Positions 56,901 through 64,000 of a DNA stretch of 64,000 nucleotides are shown here, one piece after another. The first letter of the stretch is position 1; every line of letters starts with the position of its first letter. The notes beneath the pieces are model-generated. The model worked only from the letters and a program-made list of their open reading frames with translations, did not search any database and was not told the origin of the DNA. The translations under genes and the position numbers were made by a program. Origin of the DNA: Penelope pileata (Eukaryota; Chordata; Aves; Galliformes; Cracidae); contig WBMW01003941.1 of assembly GCA_013396635.1 (NCBI GenBank), forward strand, positions 1,761 through 65,760. Direction: 5' to 3'.

Positions 56901-57812
56901 AGATGATAAAGGAGCGCTTTAAGGTAAGGAGGCGTTAGATGCCATAAAAACATCCTGCAGTTGATTGGGACAGACAAACAGAACAGAGATCTGCCTGGGG
57001 AGGAGACCTGCTCGGTGGTGGTCACCAGTGGATGGAAATAACACTGTTGTGGAGATGTGGTTGCAGTCTTGACACTCACTAAGTTTTATTTTGGGCAGGG
57101 CTTTAATGATGGGCTGGAGGAGCTATGCAAGATCCAGAAAGCTTGGGCAATCCCAGACGTGGAGCAGCGGGACAAAATTCGCCGGGCACAGAAAACCATT
57201 GTGAAAGAGACCTATGGTGCCTTCCTGAACAGGTGAGAACCACTGGCAACATTCTCATCTCTTCTTTGGATTTACTGAGGTCTTTGGGGCCTGGGTTAGC
57301 CAGAAGTGAGGCGCTTTTCTGCTGTCCTGCCTTAGCTTTTCTATCTCACACATTAAAACATCCCCAAGCTGAGCTCTATTAGTTGTGAACTAATAGACTT
57401 GAATAGGCTTGTCACCCTGATTCCCTGCTCAGGGTGAGTGCAAATGTTCTAGTTAGCACAAAGCTCTGAGCCACCCTGGGTTGTTCACATAAACCTCAGC
57501 AGACCCATTGTAACTAGGTAGGTCCCTTGCTCCCTACAAGATATCCTGTCAGACTGAGGTGGGACGTGCTGGAGTGGAGCTGATTTCTCTGGCAGAGGAA
57601 GGGTACAGGTGGGAGCAACCTCTCTCAGTATGGAGAAGGGGAGACAAGGGTAATGGCTCTTTTGCTGTGTTCCAGTTGCTTGCTACCTGGGAATTGTTTT
57701 CCTTTGCAGATACAGCAACGTGCCCTTTACCAAGAACCCTGAGAAGTACATCAAATACCAGGTCGACCAGGTGGGAGAGATGATTGAAAAGCTGTTTGAC
57801 ACATCAGCATAA
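35959..57812 (+). CDS. EXOC7: EXOC7, exocyst complex component 7 (Exo70)
   Basis: Exocyst subunit that binds plasma-membrane PI(4,5)P2 and tethers secretory vesicles. Coding exons of the basic form: 35959-36018, 36543-36608, 37688-37872, 38539-38644, 39165-39387, 41233-41400, 49527-49672, 49949-50101, 50756-50854, 51426-51488, 51769-51835, 53443-53481, 54557-54622, 55345-55465, 55877-55972, 56276-56339, 56882-56923, 57099-57232, 57710-57812. These give 666 residues with every phase consistent. Near-identity to mammalian Exo70 is evident throughout: the N-terminal coiled coil (EIEDKLKQ, FESRLMKLENSIIPVHKQTE), the Pro/Lys linker KRKDTPTKKPVKRP, and the helical-bundle C-domain ending in KLFDTSA. 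K645 and K648 in KYIKY would be K632/K635 of 653-residue rat Exo70, the reported PI(4,5)P2-binding lysines, once the 13-residue exon 53443-53481 is left out. Including the two alternative exons (47033-47125 and 48107-48175) gives 720. Confidence 0.97.
37055..37105 (+). CDS. EXOC7: Candidate in-frame cassette exon of EXOC7 (17 residues)
   Basis: Between exons 2 and 3, after GTTTTGGGTTCAG and before GTAAGA, lies a 51-base segment open in phase 0 at both ends. It reads HLKKVTEAPLDKSGKHT. Inclusion would insert 17 residues after KNM in the N-terminal coiled coil. I do not recall this segment from mammalian Exo70. A 17-codon open stretch between an AG and a GT is not rare by chance, so this is only a candidate. 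Confidence 0.3.
39031..39108 (+). CDS. EXOC7: Candidate in-frame cassette exon of EXOC7 (26 residues)
   Basis: After TTAGTTACAG and before GTGAGTGA there is a 78-base segment open in phase 0 at both ends, so it fits exactly between exon 4 (ends 38644) and exon 5 (starts 39165). It begins ALECKACSTRQWLEMLQKVQ and ends AHAERL, which looks helical. The remaining downstream intron would be only 56 bases. That is close to the minimum for vertebrates and makes constitutive inclusion doubtful. Confidence 0.3.
39388..41232 (+). other. EXOC7: EXOC7 intron 5
   Basis: A 1.8 kb intron, AT-richer than the RNF157 introns. No exon, transposon or RNA gene was recognised. Confidence 0.6.
41401..47032 (+). 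other. EXOC7: EXOC7 intron upstream of the alternative exons
   Basis: A 5.6 kb non-coding stretch after the KRP exon. It has T-runs at about 43957-43972 and 46309-46318, a possible short CR1-like tail (ATTATTCTATGATTCC, about 46412-46428) and two copies of the palindrome TGAGCATGCTCA (46540-46551, 46895-46906). No exon was recognised. Confidence 0.6.
47033..47125 (+). CDS. EXOC7: EXOC7 alternative exon, GTIRKAQNLLKQ type
   Basis: This 93-base exon keeps phase 1 at both ends and encodes GTIRKAQNLLKQYSQHG followed by LDGKKGASNLIPME. It matches the 31-residue alternatively spliced segment of mammalian EXOC7 inserted after KKPVKRP. In mammals inclusion of exons in this linker differs between epithelial and mesenchymal cells. 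Acceptor TGGTGACAG, donor GTAATC. Skipping it leaves the frame intact. Confidence 0.92.
48107..48175 (+). CDS. EXOC7: EXOC7 alternative exon, HEHDLRVKHLS type
   Basis: A 69-base exon, phase 1 at both ends, encoding HEHDLRVKHLSDTLSDKHG and PVAG. It matches the 23-residue alternative segment of mammalian EXOC7 placed just before RDDMLDVE. Acceptor TCTCACTAG, donor GTAAGT. Mammals can also use an upstream acceptor that lengthens this exon. The sequence before 48107 reads as pyrimidine-rich intron, and I do not see a clear counterpart. Confidence 0.9.
48176..49526 (+). other. EXOC7: EXOC7 intron after the second alternative exon
   Basis: About 1.35 kb with no further exon, transposon or RNA gene recognised. 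It ends at acceptor CCCTTACAG before the RDDVFDIEIDAYIH exon. Confidence 0.6.
51836..53442 (+). other. EXOC7: EXOC7 intron before the 13-residue exon
   Basis: A 1.6 kb intron that ends in a long pyrimidine tract (TTTCTTTTTCTC to CTTTTTAG) ahead of the small exon at 53443. Nothing else was recognised. Confidence 0.6.
53443..53481 (+). CDS. EXOC7: EXOC7 39-base exon, skip-compatible
   Basis: Encodes VLGDTYNIPLDPR with phase 1 on both sides, so skipping it joins ASQ directly to ETSSS in frame. Acceptor CTTTTTAG, donor GTAAGA. Leaving it out brings the basic chain from 666 to 653 residues, the length of the widely used rat Exo70 reference form. That suggests it is an alternative exon in vertebrates. 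Confidence 0.85.
53482..54556 (+). other. EXOC7: EXOC7 intron after the 13-residue exon
   Basis: About 1.1 kb. It contains a short imperfect duplication of a GGGGAAAAAAAAGGGAG-like sequence around 53588-53640, next to ACATAATTGAAA and ACATAACTGAAA copies. No exon was recognised. Confidence 0.55.
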
Positions 57813-57970
57813 ATCTACAGCTTGTACTTTTCAGCTGCCAAGTACAAGTCAGTGCTCCTTCAGCAACCTTTGTGACTCCCTTCCCCTCTCCCCTGCCCCA
57901 TTGTTGTGGGCAGGGTGTTATACTTGTATTTATCAGATTTATAAACCTGTGGAAACACTACCTCCTGGCT
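57813..57970 (+). other. EXOC7: EXOC7 3' UTR, proximal part
   Basis: Follows the TAA at 57810-57812. There is no canonical AATAAA within the next several hundred bases. TATAAA at 57940-57945 is followed by G/T-rich sequence (CTGTGG, GGCTGTCTTTGCC) and is the best proximal candidate. The UTR may extend further. Confidence 0.45.
57940..57945 (+). terminator. EXOC7: Possible EXOC7 polyadenylation signal (TATAAA variant)
   Basis: A non-canonical hexamer 128 bases after the stop codon with G/T-rich sequence within about 40 bases. It was chosen because no AATAAA lies nearby. Transcript ends would decide. Confidence 0.35.
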
Positions 57971-60900
57971 GTCTTTGCCTTTTTCTGTGGATACTGAGCA
58001 AAGACTTTAGATGTGCACTACAGTGCTGCGTCTTGGGATTTATGTTTGCACATCTTCAGGCTCATAGATAAATACTCATGCTTTAATGTACAGCTGACAC
58101 AGTTAGTCTGTGAATCCTTATGGGTACAGCCCTTTTCTTTAGGACAGGAAGCTGTTAGCTCTGCATGATGCTGCCTGCTTCCCTGATAGGTTTTGGGGAT
58201 CACAGATTTCTGCAGAGCACCTTCTTCCTATCTCAGTTTTTCTTTGTACCCTGTCCTGGTAAATCTGATGCAGCTCATTCCTGCAAGCAGCCAAGTCCAC
58301 TCCTTTCCTTTAGCCCATGGGCACCACATGGGAAACAAATGCTACTTCCCCAGCATGCTCTCCTGGGCACTAGACCAGCCAGCAGCGTGCCTTGGAGTGA
58401 TACTTCCAGGCTTCACTCTGGGAGCTGAACTTGGCCACCTTCACACCAAGCCCTGTCAAAGCTTTGGAGCGTGTTTGTGTTTCTTTGTTCTCGGTCCACA
58501 CGCTTTCTGCTCCTACCTCACTGCTTGCTCAGTTGTGGGGTTTTATCCATCATTTGCCTATCATAACACTTGAAATACAGGGTTTCCATAGAGCTAGGAG
58601 TGCTCACAATAGCTGCTACTTTGCAATTTGGAACAAATCCATTATTCACCTAAGCCTGTGTTTACAGGAATCAATGTACGCTGGCATCTAATTAGCCCAG
58701 CAGTGGAAGAGCCATTGTGTCACCATCCAGGGCACTGCAAACAGCGCATGGGCGGTGGGGAAGGGGAGGGGACAGGGCTGACCTTGGCATAGAACAGAGT
58801 GAGAACAGATGGTGGAAAGGTAGGGAACTGCATTTTAACCCTTCTGCTGTTGTGCACCCACCAACTCTGCCTTTTCTTTTCCTAGCAGGGGTGGATGCTC
58901 CACCCTGTGAGCCTCCCAGCTGTGAGGTGGGCTCTTCCCTGGGAGAGTCAGGGCTGCACATCCTAGGAACAGGCAGTTGTGGTGCCAGTGGATAAGGCAC
59001 AAGGGCACATCTCTCCCCATATCATGCAAGGGTTGGCTGTTAGAGCCTGGGTGAGAAGGCAGGTCCTGCCATGGCAGACCCAGCTGCGTGCCTGGGCTGC
59101 TGCCTGCACAGTGTTTCTCAGGTAGCGCTTGGCCTTTCTAAACCCCTAACCTTTTCCTCCTAAGCCTAGACCTAAATGTGGCCTGAAACCCTCAGATGGT
59201 GTAGAAAACACCTTATTTTTTTTGAGAGGCTAATCCAGCTCAGATTTGTTCCACTCTGTGGGTTTAAAGCTTGCTCACACCTGCCTGCCTGTTTTTCATG
59301 TCTGCCTGACCACGTGGGCTCACAGTGCTGACCTGAGAGCCCTCCCTGGCAAGGGCCTCCCCCCTGTTTTCTGATTTTAAATGCTTGAGGAAATGCAAGG
59401 CTTCAGTGCTAGCTGTTTTTCCTCTGCAAGCTCTGAGAGCCTCTCCAAGGCTGGCAAGCCCTGGACAGAGTGTTTTTAAGCATAAGCAAAGTGCTGCTGG
59501 CATGTATTATGTGCAGTGTCGAGCGTGCTGGATACACATTCTGACATTCACCAGAAGGATCTGGATTCCATCTCTGGATATGTTTCTGCCACAGCAGTGA
59601 TCTGATCTGTATTTCTTTTTCCAGGAGAGCGGGTGGAATTTGTTGATGTGCTCAGGCTGAGGCTGTAAAACATGAGCTTTATTGCAGCTGATTCCAGGAC
59701 AAGGTGATTCACCTGGAACAGATGCAGGCAGAGCTGAGGGAGGGAAGGGGGGAGCTTAGCAACCTTCCAGTACCTAAAGCAGGGGCATAAAAGAAAGCTA
59801 GAGAGGCAATCTCTGTCAGGGAGTGTAGCAGTAGGACGGAGGGAATGGTTTTCAACTAAAACAGAGGAGATTTAGATTAGGAGAGCTGTGGGTGCCCCAT
59901 CCCTGGAGGTGCCCGAGGCCAGGCTGGGTGGGCTTTGGACAACCTGGTCTGGTGGAAGGAGTGCTCACCCCTCTGGGCTGCCTCGAGGGTTCGAGCCACG
60001 GCCGATGCCGTGCAGTTCTCAGGACCAGCACCGTGTGCTCTTTGGCTTTTTATGGTAAGGAATGTCTGTGCGATACGTTAATTGAGAGCGATCCTGCCAG
60101 CAGTGCAGCGGCTCCAGCTGAGGCTGCTGGCAGAGGTGACAGCCCCAGCTGAGGGCTGCCCAGTGCTGCTGGGGCTGACACCCTCCTTCCCCTTGCTTCC
60201 TCCAGGACTCTTGCTGGTTTAAATGCTCTTCCCTCTCCTTCTTTGTACCCCCAGGTTCTGCTCTGGCTGCCAGTGTGTGCCCTAATACACTTGGGCTTTC
60301 TGTTTCCAGATCCATTTCTGTTTTGGGGATTTTTTTTTGCTGCAGGGAGCCAGACTGGAGGGATGTGCTAGGGTCTGGGGGTGCTTTCATGGCCTCCTCT
60401 GTGCCTGGCTGTTATTTTGGGGCAGCAAAAGGACTTTGTCAAACCCACCAGAATGGGGACCTGGGACAGGGTCCCTGCAGATTCGCCGCTGCTGCAGTTT
60501 GCAACTGGAAGCCGGGTACAGCAGAGAGCAGGGGCTCAGAAGCCTCACACCCCCTGGATTCCATCCTGATACCGGGCAGCAAATTTGGCAGAGTTAAGTG
60601 TTCAAAAGTAATTCCTGGAACACCAGCATTAAAACTGTGCTCTGGAAAGTTCAGGTTAGCCTGACGTTTCAGTCAAATGCCCCTTGTTTCCGTGAGCTCT
60701 GCAGGAATTGACGGAAACTGAATTCAGGTTATTTATTCCCCTCTCCCCATTGAAGCTGCTTTTATTAACATTTAACCTTTAAATTTTATTGAACTTTATG
60801 ATGCTGAGGCTGAGCATCTTGTATCTCCTCTGCTCGTGGGAGCTGGACTCCTCCTGGGTACACCTTTGTGCACAGATGCTCAACTCCAGGCTGTCCCCAC

Positions 60901-63345
60901 GCCATCTCTCCAGGCTCGTGCTGTATTTAAGCCCTCAGCAGCAGTCTGGGAGGCAGTGGGGGCCGCGGTGCAGCAGCTGCTCTATTTCTGCACCATCCTG
61001 TAAATGGCAGAATGATCCAGCAGCCAGCACAGGCTTCCATCTCGTTGCCTGTAAGCAAGCAGCCATGGATCAATGGGTGAGGATCCATAAAATGGGGACG
61101 GCAGGGTGGATGTGTCACATTGCAGAGATCACTGAAGAGTGTGAGTCTTTGTTGGATCATTGAAAAGAGCTGGTGAGTGAGGCTGAGAGCAGCCACGTGA
61201 GCTGTGGTGTGTCAGGAGCGAGTCGGGTGAACAAGCAGCTGCCTGGGTTTGGGTACTGGCCCCTGCTCTCCCCTCAGTACCAAGCAGATGTGATGCAAGG
61301 CCCTGCAGTGTGACCTCGACTGTGGTCATCAGCAGCAGGATTCATGCAGGTGGGTAACCAGGCACCCTGGGTGTGCCAGCCTGGCCCTTCTGCACTGTGG
61401 TGCAGCAAGCCTTAATGTCCTGAGCAGCTTTTGCTCTCTGGCTTTGAATGGCTGCGACAAAATCTCTGCTTTTCTCCTAGGGTTGATACATTTGGTAAAT
61501 GTCCTCCCTGTTCTCAGCATCTCCAAAGCTCTGCTGCTCCTCCCTTGCAGCATCCCTCAGGCCAAGGCAGAGGGAAGGAGTTTGGCTGCCTTCTGCTCAA
61601 CCCCAAATCCCATCTGCAAGGAGAAGGTGCCAGCAGAGTGGGCTTGGGCTGCTGGAAGAGGAAGGGACAGGAGGCGAGTGTGAGTTTTGGGATGTGTTGT
61701 TCAAAGCAGGGATGGTGGTGGTGGGGATGTGCTGTGTCTCTGAGTGCATGCTCAGTCCCAACTCTGCTGGCACCCACCTGGTCCTCATCAGCAAGAGGAG
61801 TCCAGGCAGTGAGTCACTGCAGTCAATTTTTGGGAAGGTTATGTTAAATGTAATTAATGGATGTGCTGAAAGTCTCTGCAAGTCACTCTCCTCGTTAACA
61901 AAATCCATTTCTCGTTATGCTAGAAAAGTGCTTGTCCTTTCTTTGCTGGTGTTTTTGCATCTCCACATACGTGTGTCTTGTGTGACTGCAGCATCACGGT
62001 GCTGCTTCCCTGTCTCCTCAGCTGAAGAAGGTTCCTGAGTCACCCTTTTGGGGAACCAGCTCTGCTGAGCTTTGGGTCCAGCATTACTTCATTGCCTCTC
62101 TGATTCCTTCTTGTTTTGCCCTCTCCCCTTGCTTTTGGTTGGGGATTTAGAGACCCTCTCCAGGGCACTGTACATCAATTTTAGGTTTGCACACTGGCTC
62201 TTAAATCCATGATCCCATTATTTTCTTATGAGCACTATAAAAAAGATGAACTTGGAGGTGACTCCCGTCCTTTCTGGGAACTCAGCCCAGCATGAGGAGG
62301 GGGAACAACAGGGGCTGGAACGTGAGTGCCACCTCCCTTGGGCATCCTGCAGCTCTGCCACGCGCTGCAACCCCACCGCAAATCCAGGATCTGCGGGAGG
62401 GGATGGGGTTGGCATCTCCTCTGCGATGGCATCAGTGTCACTGTACCCTGTGGGTGCCCAGCCATGCCAGCACGGGGAATGTGTCCTGGGAGAGTATGGA
62501 AATGGGAGACAATGTCCCCATCCTCTGTGCAAGCAGGGATCCGGGTGCAGGGTGCCAAGGGCAGGAGGAGGAGGAGGCTTTAAGCAGCGTTGGTGTGGCT
62601 GATGCGATGCTTCCCTGGCTGGGAAGGGTTCAGCAGGGGAGGTAAATACAGATCTAAGTAATGGGGCTGTTTATATAATCACTCTCTGTGACTTATGCCG
62701 TGAGCAGACCTAGACTAAATATAATGGTTATTGGTAGGAGGCAGGGGCTGACTTACGAGGGACAGGAAGTTCTGGTTATAATAACACTCAGCGGGGGAAA
62801 GCAAGTGTTTGACAGCCCGAAGCTTGCTGGAGGGAAGGCCAAGCACCGGGGGGGACGCAGTGCAGGGGAATGGGGCTGCAGGTTCCAAACAGCCCCCATA
62901 GCGTGTCCCGCTGCCGTGTTTTCAAGAGTTAATTGATCCCACTCCAGCGATGCTTTTCTTCTGTTGCAGAGGATGAGGGGCTGCTGAACAATGCCTGGCT
63001 GTGGCAGGGCTCAGCTGCTCATGGAGCATTTTCAGCATGAAGAGCGCGGGCGGGAGTCAAGTCAGCCTCTTGTGCTGCAGCGAGAGGCACACGGTGCAGC
63101 TCTGCTCGCTGCCACCTCCAGCAGTGCCCACCCCATGGGTGTGCTCGGGGTCTGCCCATGTCCTCCACCCTCACTGCTGCCCATGGTTTCTCTCCCCGGC
63201 CCCTCAGCATCCCTCTCCTCCAAAGGGTGAGCAGAAGTGGAGCGAGCACGGCATCATCCCAGCCCCAATGGCACCGAGCAGGAGGGAAATGGAGGAGGTG
63301 AACGCTCAGGGGGCCGCAGGGTATCATCCCAAGGGAGGTGACATG
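57971..63345. other. Region downstream of EXOC7, no gene recognised
   Basis: About 5.4 kb. In mammals the next loci are ZACN and GALR2 on the opposite strand. I found no seven-helix receptor or ligand-gated channel motifs on the minus strand here. A CR1 fragment lies near 59829-59975 and a T run at about 60330-60338. Open frames are short and overlap one another. Confidence 0.55.
59829..59975 (+). mobile_element. CR1 LINE 3'-end fragment with internal deletion
   Basis: GGGAATGGTTTTCAACTAAA, GAGGAGATTTAGATTAGGAG, then GTGCCCCATCCCTGGAGGTG, GAGGCCAGGCTGGGTGGG, and CAACCTGGTCTGGTGGAAGG follow the CR1 order. The part normally lying between TTAGATTAG and the GTGCCCCATCC phrase is missing. Non-coding. 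Confidence 0.85.
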
Positions 63346-63349
63346 GGCA

Positions 63350-63834
63350 GTGGGATGGAAGTCTGTAGGTCTTTATTGCAGCACATGGACCCCGTGGGGT
63401 CCCCATGGCCCTGCCCCACTCTGCGGGGACGCAGCACCACGGCCACGTGGGTTCTTCCCTGCTGGAAGGGCTGTGCAAGGGGCTGAACCCTGCCCGGGCT
63501 GCCTGAAGGCCCTGTGAGCCCCCAGCACTGACCCCCACGTCCCACCCAGCCTCCCTGGCTCTGTGACCTCTTCCAAGAGGCCCCATCACATCCCTCCCCC
63601 CAGTCCTTGTTGACCTCTGGGTGCTTTTTGGAGTCTCACATGCACCAAAATGGAAGCAGCTGGGGCTGGAGGGATCAGAGCTCTCCCGAGGGCTCCGGTG
63701 CAACAGGGTGCAGAGGAACAGGGGATCATACACAAAAATCAGTTTGGATCTCTCTGCAAATCCTCCACTGGGCTCCTCGGCTGTTCACTTGGCTGAGTCC
63801 ATAGCAGTCAGCATCGCTTCAACAGTTTTGTCAT
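63350..63834 (-). CDS. Possible terminal exon of an unidentified minus-strand gene
   Basis: On the minus strand, acceptor GAATGTTCCCAG is followed by a 50-base open segment (63834 down to 63785). It reads DKTVEAMLTAMDSAK and TGA after a split first codon. About 410 bases further on is AATAAA on the same strand (complement of 63372-63377), consistent with a 3' UTR. I do not recognise the peptide. The adjoining minus-strand segment at 64000-63958, reading EKAEGSFITFDVT and stop, cannot be joined in phase through its only nearby GT. The gene model is therefore unproven and may be chance. Confidence 0.25.
63372..63377 (-). terminator. Possible minus-strand polyadenylation signal
   Basis: Reads AATAAA on the minus strand within GCTGCAATAAAGACC. 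It would end a leftward transcript entering from beyond the right edge of the window. Confidence 0.35.
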
Positions 63835-64000
63835 CTGGGAACATTCGAAGGGAGAAAAGAGGAAGATTTGACGCAATTAAACCCAAAGCATGGTCCATCC
63901 CCAGGCCTGCCATACTGCAGGGGACTGCAGAGCCGTGGGGCAGAGTGCAGCTCTGCTAGGTGACATCAAAGGTGATGAAGGAGCCCTCTGCTTTCTCCCC

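Noticed and set aside
57813..63345. GALR2 or ZACN, expected from mammalian synteny
   Set aside because: No transmembrane receptor or Cys-loop motifs found on the minus strand. The loci may lie beyond the window or be lost.
1..64000. CRISPR arrays, bacterial operons, phage or integrated viral genes, tRNA or rRNA genes
   Set aside because: No spaced direct repeats, no reverse transcriptase, integrase or capsid-like frames, and no tRNA- or rRNA-like segments were recognised. The DNA is typical avian genic sequence.

Overview
The window is vertebrate nuclear DNA, most likely from a bird. Genes are split into many short exons with GT-AG introns. The interspersed repeats I can recognise are CR1-type LINE 3' ends, the dominant avian repeat. 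The left half is very GC-rich, as on avian microchromosomes. Three genes lie head to tail on the + strand: RNF157 (63-17695), FOXJ1 (21293-25079) and EXOC7 (35959-57812). This is the same order and relative orientation as the human 17q25 cluster. I cannot name the species. There is no bacterial, phage, CRISPR or operon-like content.

Layout. 1-17695 holds 19 coding exons of RNF157, a Mahogunin-type RING E3 ligase, in GC-rich sequence that starts at the ATG of exon 1 in a CpG-rich leader. Its 3' UTR probably ends at an AATAAA at 19390. A 383-base assembly gap (19483-19865) follows, and right after it comes a promoter-like block with two near-identical RFX X-box motifs around a CCAAT box. FOXJ1, the motile-cilia master transcription factor, has two coding exons that split the forkhead domain at the recognition helix. 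About 9.5 kb of non-coding DNA with several CR1 remnants then leads to a TATA-less promoter rich in YY1, NRF1 and ETS motifs. EXOC7 (exocyst subunit Exo70) follows, with 19 constitutive-type coding exons and two further exons matching the known vertebrate alternative exons. 57.9-63.3 kb shows no gene. A possible terminal exon of an unidentified minus-strand gene sits at the right edge.

The three products act in separate processes: ubiquitin ligation, ciliogenic transcription, and vesicle tethering at the plasma membrane. Their clustering is conserved synteny, not a pathway. The points most worth checking are the FOXJ1 X-box duplication beside the gap, the RNF157 stop codon that abuts a splice donor together with a possible alternative C-terminus, two in-phase candidate cassette exons in the EXOC7 coiled-coil region, and an unusually long open frame antisense to the last RNF157 intron.

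Exon boundaries were read by eye from splice sites, reading phase and remembered family sequences. No alignment or transcript data were used.
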